Positions 1-11,564 of a DNA stretch of 64,000 nucleotides are shown piece by piece; within the stretch, counting starts at the first letter, position 1; every line of letters starts with the position of its first letter. The translations under genes and the position numbers were made by a program. Below the pieces are notes generated by a model that searched no databases, was not told the origin of the DNA, and was given only the letters and a program-made list of their open reading frames with translations. Source of the stretch: Cinclus cinclus. Taxonomy: Eukaryota > Chordata > Aves > Passeriformes > Cinclidae. Where the stretch lies: NCBI RefSeq assembly GCF_963662255.1, contig NC_085053.1, positions 992,001-1,056,000 on the forward strand, in the 5' to 3' direction.

Positions 1-226
1 TGAGCCTCTGCTCACCCCAACACCCTGCTCAGAGGTCCAGTATGCCACTTCTTCCTCCATCCCAAGTCCTTTCCTCAACATCACATGATCCCCTGCCCAA
101 ACCCTCCCTCCCCTCCACCCATCCACCTCTCCAGGCAACATCTGCTGCAGCAGGGGCTCAGCTCTAGGTTGGATGTGAAGGTTCCCCTGGGGGCTCCCCA
201 GGCTCAGGGCTAGGATAGGGACTCAC

Positions 227-3136
227 CAGTCAGCGTGGCCAGAGCACTGGTATCGAAGGCTTTGGCTCTGTACATGAGGAGAGGGCCAGACAGCGGGGCT
301 GGCTGCTTGAAGGTGGCCCCATTGATCTGCCTCAGGGCCGGGGTGCTGCCCTGCACTGTCCCAGTCACCTGGTGTGGGGTGCCCTGCAGGGACACCTGCA
401 CCAGCCCAGTGCTGCTGTCGGGTTCAGGGGCCACATCACTGTGAGTGCTTGTGACCTGCCAGAGAGACGGGGCCACTCAGCACGCAGGTCCTGCGTGTGG
501 CTGGGGTGGGGGAGGGATGTCCTGTGTCCTTGGAAGCACCCCAGGGAACATCCAGCCTCAGCGCTGCATTAGCAGCCAAGCTCATGCTGCTTAGGGGGGG
601 AAGATGCACCAGGCTGGGGTGCAGAGCCTGGGTGCCCACATACCTTCAGCCCAGCCTCCTGGGCCAGCAGCGTGGCGTTCACCAGGGTCACCTCCTTCTG
701 TGTCCCTCCAGCCAGCATGCCCGCGGCCACAGCAGGCGTCAGGTAGCTGCCAGCCTCCTTCAGAGGTGTCCCTGAGGTGCAGGGAGGTGGTGTGCATGAG
801 CCAGCAGCAGAGAGGATAGGGCTGCAGTGGAGTGACCAGCCTGGGGCCGGTCCTTCCACCCACCCAATCCATCCACCCATCCATCCTTGCACACTCCAGG
901 GCTCCAATCCCACTGTTAAAGCACCTTCCTGTCAATCTGCCTGCTCGTTGGGTCCCCACACCCAGCCAGGTGCTCACCTAGGGTGCAGACCTGCACACTG
1001 CCCTGCACTTGCTTGCCCACCGTGCACAGCACCGTGCCCAGGGCCCTGGCCAGGGTGATCCAGGGCTTGGTCTGGGGTGAAAAAGCCTTGCTGAGAGCCT
1101 GCCCATTAACCTGCAGGAGAGAGCGAGTGGTGAGAGCCTGCCAGGGATCCCACATATAGCATTGCTGCCAATGTACCCCTGGGTTACAGCTGGGGTAACT
1201 GAGGCACAGAGCTGCAGGGCCACTCACTACTCCAGTCAGCCCCTTCCCCGTGGCCATGTCCACGATCTGCATGGCGATTTCCTTGCCACAGCGGCTCTGT
1301 GCCTCCCGTGTGCTGGCACCCAGGTGTGGGCAGGAGATGACGTTGGGGTGGTTCACCAGGTCACGGTCCTTTGGGGGCTCCTGCAGACACAGTTCCATCC
1401 TGCCATCAGCTCCCAGCACCTACCTGGGAGCTTGGAGCAGGGGCACATTTACCCCACCTCCTTTGCGGGGAGGGAAGCTGAGGGCTGCTCCTGATCCCAG
1501 CCTCACAGGGTTTATTTACTGTGAGGTACCCTGGTTTGGGCAAAAACTAAGGCATTGCTGAGACAAAGCCAACCTCGGGGTTCCCCACAGCCCCACTCAC
1601 CTGTGTGAAGACATCGAGAGCAGCCCCACCACACTGCCCTGACTGCAGCGCCCGCAGCAGCGCACCCTCGTCCACGATGCCACCGCGGGCACAGTTCACC
1701 ACCTGCACACCACGGCGGCACTTGGCAAAGGTGCTGTCGTTCAGGAGCCCTGCAGAAGGAGGGCTGTGAGCAGCAGGGGGGCTGTCCCAGCTCTCCCCAA
1801 ACCTCCCTGAGATCCTGCCCTCTCCGTACCCGTGGTGGAGGGCAGCAGTGGCGTGTGCACTGTGATGAAGTCACAGCGGGGCCAGATCTGCTCCAGCGGC
1901 AGCTGCTCCACGCCGAAGGTGGCTGAGACATCGGGGGTGATGATGGGATCATAGCCGATGGTCTGAGGCACAGCGGGCACTCACTCTTACAGCCTGGCAC
2001 GGTGGCTCTGCCAGGTCAGGCAGGTCGATGCTCCCCACCGTTCCTCCCTGCCCTATCTCCTCACCTTCATGCCAAAGGCCTGCATGCGAGTGGCCACCTC
2101 CCTGCCAATGCGTCCCAGCCCCAGCACGGCCAGCGTCTTCCCGTTCAGCTCCATGCCCATGTACTGGGAAGCACAGGGAGAGTGAGTGAGCACACCCCAC
2201 ATGGACACCCCCCACCCAGAGGTGCTTCCCCTGCCTCCTACCTTCTTACGGTCCCACTTGCCCTCCTTCATGGAGGCAGCTGCCTGCGGGATCTGCCTAA
2301 AAAGGAGGCTGTGGTCAGTGCAGGGTAGGAGGCTGTAGGGCACACCTCTGTGCACCTCTGGCCTTGTGCTCACCTGGCCAGGCACAGGATCATCCCACAG
2401 GTGAGCTCGGCAGCGCTGAGGCTGTTCCCAGTGGGTGTGCTGGAGATGGAGAGTGGTGTCACTGCTGTGTGTCCCCCGGGCTGACAAGGGTCTGTGCCCC
2501 GTGAGGATGGAGACACACAGGGTGATGCCAGGGGTGCCATGGGTGGGGAGGGCACCCTGTTGAAGTCTCCCCGGCCTCCCTAGGATCACAGGCACGGATG
2601 TCTCCACACTCCTGCTCTTACTTCATGACCAGGACACCCTTCCTGGTGGCTGCCTCAACGTCCACATTGTCCACGCCGGTGCCAGCTCTGCCCACCACCT
2701 GCAGCCTCTCCGCCGCCTCCAGCACCTCGGCCGTGACTTTGGTGGCCGAGCGGACGATGAGCCCATCGCAGTCCTAAGGGGTGACAGACACGGCGAATGG
2801 GACCAGGGTCGGTGGCCCCGGGTGGGTCACGGGACAATGACAGCCGCTGCCCAGGGTCCGGGATCTGCCGTGCAAAACCGGCCGGGCTCTTGCATCAGAC
2901 GGGAGGCGGGGACCGGGCGAGGGGGTCCCGCTGCCACCCGGGACCGCCGGCCTGCAGCTGTGCCCACCCACCCACGCGTGGGTGCAGCCCTGCCTCACCC
3001 GGATCTCCCGCAGCAGCTCCTCCTTGCTCAACCCGGGCTTCTCCTGCACCCGGAGCCCTCCGGCTTGCAGGATCTCCCGACAGCAGGGGTCCAGGCTTTC
3101 GCTGATCAGCACTTTCTGCAGCTTGCCCAGTGCCAT
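227..3136 (-). CDS. PHGDH: D-3-phosphoglycerate dehydrogenase, 3' end beyond window
   Basis: Oxidises 3-phosphoglycerate to 3-phosphohydroxypyruvate with NAD+, the first step of cytosolic serine synthesis. Eleven coding exons, in transcript order, join in frame: 3136-2999, 2773-2622, 2439-2374, 2296-2242, 2163-2065, 1962-1830, 1749-1601, 1380-1228, 1110-978, 771-644, 455-227. They give 478 codons plus one base. The start [16 protein letters not shown] matches the family N-terminus. The Rossmann motif GLGRIG falls at residues 152-157. The catalytic residues Arg236 (in CARGG), Glu265 and His283 (in CPHLGAS) fall at the human numbers, so the enzyme should be active. The last exon, about 53 residues of the C-terminal regulatory domain, is not in bases 1-226 and must lie to the left. 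The gene is divergent from PDE4DIP on its right. Confidence 0.97.
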
Positions 3137-3480
3137 GGCGGGACGGGGGTGCCGGGTCTCTCCGCACACTGCCGAAAGGCTGCTGCTGCCCCTCCGCCGC
3201 GCTAAAAGAGCTGCGAGCCGCTCACGTTTTTCGGGCTCATTGGGTCCCGTCTCCATAATCCCACCTCCTTCCCTTCCCCTCCCCGCCCCAGCCCGCCCGG
3301 TCCCCTCCTCATCCCCCCCGCCCCCCGGGGAAGGGAGGGAAGGAGGAGACGGGGAGTCCGGGGCCAGGGCTGGGCCGGGCCCCTCAGCAGCCCCAGAGAA
3401 AACGAAGGGGGTGCCCTGCTAAGACCCCGTGTGTCAGGGATCCACGAAAATCGGGGGCAGAGTGTCCCGACCCTGTGCAA
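2780..3480 (-). promoter_or_regulatory. PHGDH CpG-rich promoter and intron-1 region
   Basis: A GC- and CpG-rich stretch surrounds the PHGDH start codon at 3134-3136. It continues upstream to about 3480 with GC-box-like G/C runs near 3290-3360. This is the expected promoter for the minus-strand gene. No TATA box is evident. The transcription start itself cannot be fixed from sequence. Confidence 0.6.
2890..2897 (-). promoter_or_regulatory. Candidate ATF4/C-EBP response element (CARE) in PHGDH intron 1
   Basis: The minus strand reads TGATGCAA, which fits the amino-acid response element core TGATGnAAn. It lies about 240 bp downstream of the PHGDH start codon inside the CpG-rich intron 1. PHGDH is an established ATF4 target in mammals, so position and match make this a plausible functional site. 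An 8-bp match alone is weak. Confidence 0.4.
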
Positions 3481-3489
3481 CGCGTCCGT

Positions 3490-5200
3490 GCCTCAGTTTC
3501 TCCGTCCCGCATATCACAGCTCAATAAGGCAGGAGGGGGACGGCACTGGCAGCCGCGATGGCGTGGGTGGCTCCCCAGAAAGCTGGGGGTGCCGCTGACG
3601 GCACCCAGCCCACGGCAGCCCAGCTCATGGCCTCTCAGCCCATGGCGAACCCAGACATGCCCTCTCTAGCTCGCCCAGGAATGGGGGTTCCCCAGACCCC
3701 AGAGCTAAGAAGTGAGTCAGTGCCGTGGCCCCTGCCCACCCCCGACTTCGTGCCTGCTGTTGAGCAATGGCCCTGATAAGGGGCCGGGGACAAGGGGCCA
3801 GCCCTGGACACTGGCTCCCAATGACGTGGGGTTGCGTGGGAGCCACCCAGCAAACGCCCTCCATGGGGCAAGAGCCAGATGGCTGCGTCCAGTGACCCCG
3901 CAGTGGGAAGTGCTGGCCCTGAGACACCATGGCGAGGGGTCCGTGAAATCGGGCATGTGGATGGCAAGGGAGGCGGCCGGACCTTCACCGGGCACATGGA
4001 GCAGGCACACCCCAGACCCTGCCCAGGGGAAGCAGGGTCTGGCCCTTCCTTCCACCACTTTCCACGTATTGGGGTGGGCAGAACCCACCCAGTGCTGCCA
4101 AGCCAGGTCCCAGTGGGATTGGACTGTTCCCAGGCAGCAGATCTGGACCAAGCTGCCCTACGCGAGACCTGGGTGGCCCTGGAGGCTGTTAAACCAAGCA
4201 GAGCCCAAGGGATGGATCTGTCCTAGCAGACAGGAGGTGGGTGACCAGAATGGGATGACTGTCCTCGCCACAGGCAGCGCCGCCGAGGTGGGAGAGCCCA
4301 GCTCTGTGGACAGCCTGGAGCTGTGGATAGCCTGGAGCTACGGACAGCCTGCAGCTATGGACAGCCCGGCACCACCCACAGCCGTGCCAGCCTTCAGCTA
4401 CAGCCGGGGAACAACCGTGACGCCAGAGTGGGGAAAGTCCAGGACGGCCGGCACGGGGTGACAGATGCGGTCAAGGGCAGCGGCTGGTGAAATCTGCAGC
4501 GGTCCCCTTGGCAGGGACCTGTGCCCCTGGGCACCGCCACAGGGCTCCCTCGCTACGGGCTGGGGCCACCCGCACTGCGGGACACGGCCCCGCAGCCCTT
4601 GGCACAGCCGGGCCCTGGTTTAGCCATCAGGACCTTGCTCCAGGTGTCCGGAGGACGCACCAGGACCTGCCATCCCAGTGCCGCCCGGGCTTGCCCAGGG
4701 TCTCCGTGGCTCCTGTCCCACGCCTGTGACATGTTTGTGCGGGGGACACGCGTGGCCAAGCCATCGCTGCCTGTGGCAGCGCATTTGCCGGCTTTTCCCG
4801 GCAAGCTGGTGCCCTCTCCTGGGGATTGTGGCCAGAGACACAGCCCCGCGGCACCCCGGCCCTTCTGGGACACTGGGAGTGTCCTGCTGGGACACTGGGA
4901 GTGCTGGTGGGTGGCTGTGCCAGCAGGCATGTCCCTCCACTCCTTGGCCCACAAGGGAGCCAGACGGAGGGGACCCAAAGGCTGGAGGGGACCCAAAACT
5001 GGCAGGGCCAGCGGGATGGGTGCCAGGGCACTGGGGCTGTGGTGGCTGATGGGTCACAACGGGGATGAAGTGGTGGGGATATGGAGACACAGCACCCCTC
5101 TGCTGATCCCATTTGTACCGGGTGTTGCGTTTAGAGTAAGAAACTTGTCAGAAAATAAACCCACCTGTGTTCCAGCTGGTCTTCACAGATCAGAGGGCTG
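3490..5200. other. Intergenic region between PHGDH and PDE4DIP, no gene recognised
   Basis: GC-rich sequence with several long open frames, the longest on the plus strand at about 3712-4461. None shows a recognisable domain, a splice pattern or a family match, and composition alone explains them. A short imperfect tandem repeat of about 18 bp (core AGCCTGGAGCTATGGAC, about four copies) lies near 4310-4385. Confidence 0.5.
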
Positions 5201-5439
5201 GGGACAGCTGAGCTGAATTTCTGAGTACAACCAATTTGGCACTATAGGTCTGGTCATGTTCAGTAGGAAATTCCAGGAGTGCAGCTTCACAAATAGCGCA
5301 GCTTATTAATTCAACACCATAGGTTTGGTCACATTCCACAGAAACCTTCATAATCACAGATTCATGAGTGGTGCAGTACACAGAAGTGGCAGAAATACAG
5401 AATTGCTGTTGACAAATGCCCCAGTTGTGATAGAGCTCT

Positions 5440-5990
5440 AACAGTAACAATAATGTCGTGTGGTGATGGTAATAATTGTATAAAGAAATTTACCACAAAG
5501 GTGTCCCCTTGGACTTGGGAGGAGGGAGAGGAGAGTAGCCCATTCTGTCTCCAATGTATTTTTGGGTCTTCCTCCTAACCAGGTAAAATTCCTGCCCTCC
5601 TTACATCCAGCCCAAATTTCTCCCCCTCCTCCTATGTTACGTAGAGCACAACCCAAGGGGAGAATATGGAGCTATAGGTGTGGTACCATGTACCATTTAG
5701 CTTATTAGCATATGCAGGGGTTGTGTGTTAATACTTAAATGGCCCTTAATCAGAAAAAAGCTACTTTTTTTTTTTTGGCCACTGTGTCCTCCAAATTCCT
5801 GGTCATATGATTTTGTTCCATTTGTCAGAGCTAAAGCAGAACCACCCCATCACCACAGGACCTCCTCCTCCTCCTTCTTCCTTGCCACCTTGCTTCTTCC
5901 TGTGGTTCTCCATCCGCACAGGTAACACACAGGGTGTGGATAGTAACCCTTAGCCCTTACCTGGCTCCTTGGTCATCATTCCACACAAGG
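5440..5990 (-). mobile_element. LTR-like repeat, copy 1
   Basis: About 550 bp matches the segment at 11565-12110 in the same orientation and colinearly over its whole length, with many substitutions and small indels. Shared landmarks include TATTTTTGGGTCTTCCTCCT, CCCCCTCCTCCTATGTTAC, a poly-T run followed by GGCCAC, and CTGGCTCCTTGGTCATCA at the right end. Copy 2 borders retroviral gag/pol remnants on the minus strand, so I infer both are LTRs of one old family. This copy has no internal genes next to it and is probably a solo LTR. The A/T-rich block at 5210-5440 may belong to the same insertion. Target-site duplications were not resolved. Confidence 0.55.
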
Positions 5991-6720
5991 GTCCTTGGTG
6001 GGAGGTGGGTGGTCATGGGGGACAGCTGGGTGGAGGGTTGTGGAGGTGCAGGACAGAGGAGAGTGGGGCCAAGAACAGGGAATTTGGGGGAGAGTTCCTG
6101 CAGATAGAATGGGGGCTGGGGGAGGAGTCAGGGGCAGTGCTGGTATTGGGGTTTCAAGCAGGTAAAGAAGTTAGGGGTGTCAGAGGGGGCTGGGGTTATT
6201 GGGGCTGGGATGGTTAGTGGCAAAGAAAAGGAAGGGGTGGGTAAGATTGGAGGTGTTTGGTTGGGATGGTGGCTGTTCAAGGGGATTAATGGGGATCGAG
6301 GGCTATAGGAATGTCCCAGTGGAGGATTGGGCAGTCATGGACAATTAGAAAACAAGTGAGGGTGTTGAGGGACTGGAACAGTACCCAGGGACTCATGGGG
6401 CTCTGGGGTGGCAAAGGGGATTGGAGGTGTCACGTTGGGATGGAGGCATCCAAGGATGAATGGGCAGGTAATTGGGATGTCAGGATGGATGTTTGAGGGT
6501 GCCATGGGGGATCTTAGCTAATTGGGTGAATTTCAGGGAGACCGTGAAGTTGGAAGAAGGATTGAGAGGGGACAGGAAGGGATCGTGGATTGTTTCTGGG
6601 GGACTGAAGTGTAAGGAAGGATTGGGGCTCAGTCCAGAGGGACCGGGTGGAGTGGAGAATTGGGGCAGGGCCTGGCTGCGTCAGCCGGGACAGGATGGCG
6701 ACTGGAGAGATTAAGGGTGG
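5991..6720. other. Intergenic G-rich upstream region, no gene recognised
   Basis: Strongly G-skewed plus-strand sequence with many GGGG runs and no supported coding exon. It grades into the purine tract at 6720-6915. Confidence 0.45.
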
Positions 6721-6915
6721 ATGGATCAGGGAGAGGGCAGAGGGAGGGAGCGGGGAAGGAAAGATGGGGGGGTCAGAGGGAGGGATGGAGAGAAGGAAGA
6801 AGGATGAGGGATCAGAAGGAGGGAAGGAGGGAGGGAGGGAGGGAGGGAGGGATGCTGGGAAGCAGGGAAAGATGAAGGATGGAGGCAGGGAGAAGGAGGA
6901 GGAGGAGGGGAAGCA
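6720..6915 (+). repeat. Purine-rich (GGGA/GGAGG)n low-complexity tract
   Basis: Nearly pure A/G on the plus strand, with repeated GGGA units best seen at 6820-6852 and GGAGGAGG units near 6895-6910. The tract leads directly into the CpG island at about 6915-7180. Such tracts can form triplex or G-quadruplex structures. The long open frames on the opposite strand here, rich in Pro, Ser and Leu, are products of this composition. Confidence 0.8.
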
Positions 6916-7180
6916 GAGGCGGGCGGAGCCGGCCGGTGCCGCAGAGCCGCCTCCCCGGCGCACGCCGGGCCGGCTCGGCAGCGCCTGCGGGGACCGGGCT
7001 GCCCGGCCCGCTGCCCCCGGTGCCCGGTGCCAGCCAAAGCGGTGCGGAGGAGGATGCGAGCCCCGAGGCGGAGGTGAGGAGCGTGTCCGTGCACGTGTGA
7101 CATCCGCGGGTGGCGGTGTCCCTGTGCCCCGGGCACGCCGGGGGCTGCGTGTGCCCACGCTGGGCTGTGGTGATGCCGCG
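6915..7180 (+). promoter_or_regulatory. CpG island, possible upstream promoter of PDE4DIP
   Basis: A sharp block of CpG-dense sequence follows the purine tract. A good donor-like site lies at about 7074 (AGGCGGAG followed by GTGAGG). The PDE4DIP exon at 13343-13401 has a splice acceptor, so at least one exon must lie upstream, and this island is the best candidate for its promoter and first exon. The link is inferred; no reading frame ties the two. Confidence 0.35.
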
Positions 7181-9570
7181 GCAGGTTGAGGCCCAGGTAT
7201 CCCCCGGCATCGGTGCCGCCGGGATGCGGCTGGGATGAGAGTGGGATCGGCGTGCGCTCCCTCGGGGCAGGGCCGGACGCCCCCTGTCCCAACCCCATTC
7301 CCTTGGGCAGAGGGTGTCCCTTCCTGCTGCTGGGGTCCCGTGGGTTGGGACTGGCTGCGGGGCTTTGGGACCCCGGGCTGGTGGCTCTCTGGGCCCTGCA
7401 CCAGGCAAGCCCAAGAGAACTCGGGAGCCCCTGGTGTGCATGAAAGGGATCAGGAGTCCCTTGTCCAGCACCGGGGGCACACTGGTGCTGTGCCACGGGG
7501 GCCTGTGGGTGTCAGGGCAGTGTGTATGTGCCAGATGACAGGGCAGGATCTGTAGGATGCTGCGGGATCCTGGGCTGGTGCCTGCACCATCACTAAGCTC
7601 TCCTCGGTGCGCTGGGCATGTGAGGTTTGCTGGGAGGCGCTGGGCCAAGCACGGCCCTGAAGGGAAGAGGTTCAGGGTGCTGCTGTTGGTGAAGGGAACT
7701 TGACTTGCCCCATCTCCCCAGCCCCGTTTTCATCGCCGCTCTTCCCCCCTCTGTGCTCATGCCCGGTTCCACGCTGAGCCGCTGGTCTGACTGCTTGCAC
7801 CGAGACCTCCCCGGGATGCCGGACCCCGGGAGCGGTGCCGGCTGCCACGCCTGCGGTGCCGCGCCGGGAGCCGCCCAGCGCCAGTCCCCGCTCCTCCCGG
7901 CTTGCCGTGCTCAATGAAGACCTTGTTGCCGTGCCCCTTGTGCAAGGTCGGTGGGTGGCCGTACCGTTCGTGCTGTGTTCGAACACTCAGAGAGCCACCG
8001 TGTTTGGGGCCGGCTGTCCCCCCTGTACCTCCTCCCCTCCTGAGACATTTGTGCCATCGAGTCATCGGGGAGCTGGGATGTACCACGCTCGGCATCTCAG
8101 CTGCCACATTCTCCCTGGCCTTGCCTGGCCTTTGCCACAGCCCCTCTGCCAGCCCGGAGCCACTGGCACACAGTGACTGCTGCTGGGCACGACCTGCCGT
8201 CCATCCCTCCATTCGTCCCTCTGTCTGTCTGTCTCCCCACAGGAGGTGAACCAGCAGCAGAAGGAGGTGAGTTGCTGTTGCTGGGTTCTAGTGCCCGGTG
8301 CTTTGGGGATGCTTTACCTCAGAATGCTTTCCCCATGGGCAGCAGCCACTCTCACACAGCCGATGTGCCCTGGCTGCCAGCTCTTCATTGTCCCCTCTCC
8401 CGATGGCACCCTGGGTGCCAGTGCTGGCCCGTGGCCCTGGTGTGATGCTGTGAGTCAGTGAGTGCTGTGAGTCAGGGTCCCGTGGTGCCACTCGTGCCAG
8501 GGCCTGGAGGCACATGGCGGTGGGTGGGCAGCGCTGCCTGGTGAAGTGGGGAGCCCCAGGGCTGAGCCCCCCTCGTTCTGTGCTGTGCTGGCAGCTCTGC
8601 TCCGTGCTCCAGGCTGTCATGAAAGGGCTCTTGTCCTCCTGCAGCCCCAGCAGCACTGCAGTGGCCTCCCCTTCACAGCAAACAAATTCCTAGTGTTGGG
8701 CACAGGGGCAGAGAGGGGGGAGCCCCCATTCAGCCCAACCAGCCATGGCCGTGGCAGAGCCCTGGGCTCCTGCTGGCCCAGGACTCCCATGGCCAGGCAT
8801 GGGGCTGCCACTCTGGCAGTGTGGGGGTGCTGGCTGGGCAGCTGGACTTTGGGAAAGCTGGTGCTTGGCTCATTCACCCCCCATTGGCAGGCAGCCACGG
8901 CCCTGGGCTGGCCCTGCCTCAGGGTGGCCCTGGGCAGTGATATTTTGTTTCCCAGTCATAAGGTTATTTTTGGGTTTTTAATACCATTGCCAGGGTCCCA
9001 GTCTGAAGCGTTGTAAACAGCACAGGATGGCCTGGTATCAGTCAGTGGGGTATTCCCCCGAATATTCTCACTCTGTCCTTTCCTTTGTTCTTTCCCTATC
9101 CGTTCTGCTTGTGTCACCACCCCACCAGGGACAGCAAGCTCTTCTCTAGAGAGGAATATCTTGTTCCAGTGTCATTGAAAGAGTGGCAGCTAATGTCTAG
9201 AGTTCTCTCTGGCTCTCCCAGCCCCTTTTAACACAGATTAAAATGGGATCTGTGTTCGCTGAACCCCCATTCCCCACAAATATATATGGTATATGGGACC
9301 ATAGGTATATGGGATCAAGCTGATGGAACAACCTCAGCTCCCTTAATAATAAATCTAAAATTGCCAGAACTTGCTGTCACTCCTTTATGTTAGGTAGATT
9401 CTGTCCATGTTCTGTTTTTTCTGGGGTTTGCAGGGGAACAGAAGTAGCTTCTTTAATCCAACAGGCTCACAGGAGCTTAACCTCCTGTTTGGACCCCTGA
9501 TGCTGGGATGTAGGACTGCTCGAGGCTCACATTTTTCCTTGTGAGCAAAACCATCATACGGTAGTCTCCA
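7181..9570. other. Upstream or intronic region with weak exon candidates
   Basis: No gene is recognised. Two stretches have splice-like borders on the plus strand: 7722-7946 (acceptor CATCTCCCCAG, donor-like AAG|GTCGGT) and a 24-bp stretch at 8243-8266 (acceptor CCCCACAG, donor GAG|GTGAGT). Neither extends the PDE4DIP frame, so if real they would be 5' untranslated exons. Past about 8.9 kb the sequence becomes AT-rich and repeat-like. Confidence 0.3.
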
Positions 9571-9571
9571 A

Positions 9572-10016
9572 CCAAACTGATTAGAGGGATGGAGCACCTC
9601 TATAAGGGAATATGAAAGAATTCTCTCCATGAGACAATTTGGTTTGTTCAGCCTGGAAAAAGAAGGCTTCAGGGCTACCTAATTGTGGCCTTCCAGTACT
9701 TGAAGGGAGCCCACAAGAAATATGGAGGAGGACTTTTTACAAGAGCATGTAGTGACAGGACAAGGGGGGGATGGCTTCGAACTATCAAGGCTTGGATTGG
9801 ATATAGGAAAAAAAAATTTACTGTGAGGATGATGAGACCTGGCCCGGGTAGCCCAGAGAAGCTGTGAATTGACAGAAGTGTTCAAGGTCAGGCTTGATGG
9901 GGCCCTGAGCAACCTTGGCTAGTGGAAGGTGTCCCTGCCCATGGCAGGGGGTTTGGAATGAGATGATCTTTAAGATTCCATCCAAACTAGGCCATTCTGG
10001 GATGATTCGATGATGA
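9572..10016 (+). mobile_element. CR1 LINE, 3' fragment
   Basis: The sequence follows the 3' end of avian CR1. Hallmarks are GATTAGAGGGATGGAGCACC, TTCAGCCTGG, GGCCTTCCAGTACTTGAAGG, TTTACTGTGAGGATGATGAG, and GGTGTCCCTGCCCATGGCAG. It ends in short ATTC(G/T)ATGA-type tandem copies at about 10000-10016. It is 5'-truncated, as most CR1 copies are, and carries no intact ORF. It is the main clue that the host is a bird or a close sauropsid. It abuts retroviral pol remnants on its right and probably inserted into that older element. Confidence 0.9.
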
Positions 10017-10025
10017 TGATATAAT

Positions 10026-10295
10026 TGATTTACTGATAAATGTTAACCTTTGGTGGGGCACAATTGTAGCTAACTTTGCCAGGGCTTTATGAGCAATAGT
10101 GGGACAGACAGTGTTTATACCCCTGGAACAATCTATCAAAAATATGCTGCACTCCCTTCCCGGTGAAGGTGAATCAAGCCTTGTGTTCCTGTAGTAGAAT
10201 CACAAAAAACATGTATTTTATCATCCAGGGCTGCCATCCATGAGTGGGGCACTCCCTGAAGCTGAGTTACCAGGTCCTCAATATTTGGCACAGCG
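10026..10295 (-). mobile_element. Decayed retroviral reverse-transcriptase fragment (pol)
   Basis: Read on the minus strand, short segments resemble a retroviral RT core. A segment with an FTFT motif is followed by QGYKH and then PTIAH-type residues in the spacing known for endogenous retroviruses of birds. The segments lie in different frames with at least one in-frame stop and one frameshift between them, and the catalytic YxDD region is not intact. This is an old, non-functional remnant. The class (ERVL-like is my guess) would need a profile search. Confidence 0.6.
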
Positions 10296-10599
10296 GTGGT
10301 TAAAGGCTCAGTATTGGCATTGGCATCTCTCTTTTCTCCAAATCTGCTGCCACCCTGCTATGAGCCAGTAATCAACAATTGCCATCTCCCTTCCAGTTTT
10401 TAGCCAAACTGGTGAATTACATGGTGTGAAGGTTTGGTGAATTATCAATCGGTGAATGATATGGGGAGTGGGTTCTGGAGCTGATTTGGAAAAAAGACAA
10501 ACTTCAGGAGCTCAATTTCATGCTGCAGCAGAGAATTGTATTGTGGAACACTATCAGCTTTTGAATGAGGGAGGGTAAGCGCAGTGTGGGGTGAATGCA

Positions 10600-10797
10600 C
10601 TGTGATATCTGGATTTCTTTTAGGGTCAGGGTTGAACGGGAAGACCAAACATTGCTCTGCATCAGCTGCCAGGTTTGGCTGCTCAGAACATTGAAACCCA
10701 AAATATTTTCATGGTGATCTTTTGCTGCAAAGTGAGGGGAGGATGTGCTTATCGCCTGGAAGCCATAAATTAGCCTTGGTGTTTCAGCACGTAGCAC
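10600..10797 (-). mobile_element. Possible retroviral protease/RT junction remnant (pol)
   Basis: A minus-strand open stretch contains NILGFNVLSSQTWQL, resembling the segment found between protease and RT in several endogenous retroviruses. It lies in the correct order upstream of the RT fragment at 10026-10295. It is short, isolated and weakly matched. Confidence 0.35.
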
Positions 10798-11241
10798 TTG
10801 CTCTGTTCACTCCAGTGATTTCAACTCTGTCCACAGTTTTTCAGTGTCCTGCTGTGTTAATACTGGAATTTGTGTTCCCTTATCTATTAGAAATGTTATT
10901 AATAGTTGAGGAGGCCCACCTGGAATCAGAATGTGTGGGCTGTTATTATGTATGCACTGATAGGATTCCACCTGCCGAATTTCAGTCTAGCCTGGCTGAT
11001 GGCCACAGCACTTTTCAAACCAAATCAGATTGAATGGGATTGTTTTTCTGCTGTGATTTCCCACTCTTCACCAAGGTTGAGTTGTCTCTTCTGTTTCTAT
11101 AATGCATCTGGCTTCATACTCAGGGGGATTGGGAGGAGACAAAAAATCATCTTCCCCCAGCTTTCTGTCATTTGGGGTCACCCCATATGTTTCCATCCTG
11201 CTCCTCAGGGAATAGGATTCGTTTACTGATCTGTATGATGT

Positions 11242-11350
11242 TGGGGGATCAGGAGCTCACACAAGCATCATCTCTAAATTTTCTTCCAATTTATATTTTT
11301 TTTTCTCCTCTTCCTCTAAATGTTTCTGCAGTTGCCTTTCCTTGTTTTTA
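11242..11350 (-). mobile_element. Possible gag coiled-coil remnant
   Basis: On the minus strand about 36 codons are open and rich in Lys, Glu and Leu with heptad spacing, including RQLQKHLEEEEKKKYKLEEN, then a stop. It sits between LTR-like copy 2 and the pol remnants, where a gag gene would be. Position supports gag; sequence alone does not prove it. Confidence 0.35.
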
Positions 11351-11564
11351 GCTGTGGCCAAATAGATTTTAAATTACTCATTTTCTGACTTCAAAGCAGT
11401 ACATTCTACATCTGCCATTTTTTAGGAGAGAGGGTGCTCTGATTTCCTTTTGCATATAAGGAAAAACAACTGATTTCCTCAGCACTGCACCAACAATTGC
11501 TTTATTGCTGTTTTCCAACATTTTTGGGCCCATTCTGTTCCCTCTCAGGATGTTGCACATTTGT

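Noticed and set aside
1..226. Search for the last PHGDH exon
   Set aside because: No minus-strand segment here matches the conserved C-terminal regulatory tail, so the exon must lie outside the window.
3712..4461. 249-codon plus-strand open frame between PHGDH and PDE4DIP
   Set aside because: GC-rich composition makes long open frames common here. It has no recognisable domain, no supporting splice sites and low-complexity content.
6514..7401. 295-codon minus-strand open frame
   Set aside because: It is the reverse of the purine tract and CpG island; the Ser/Pro/Leu repeats simply reflect the tract.
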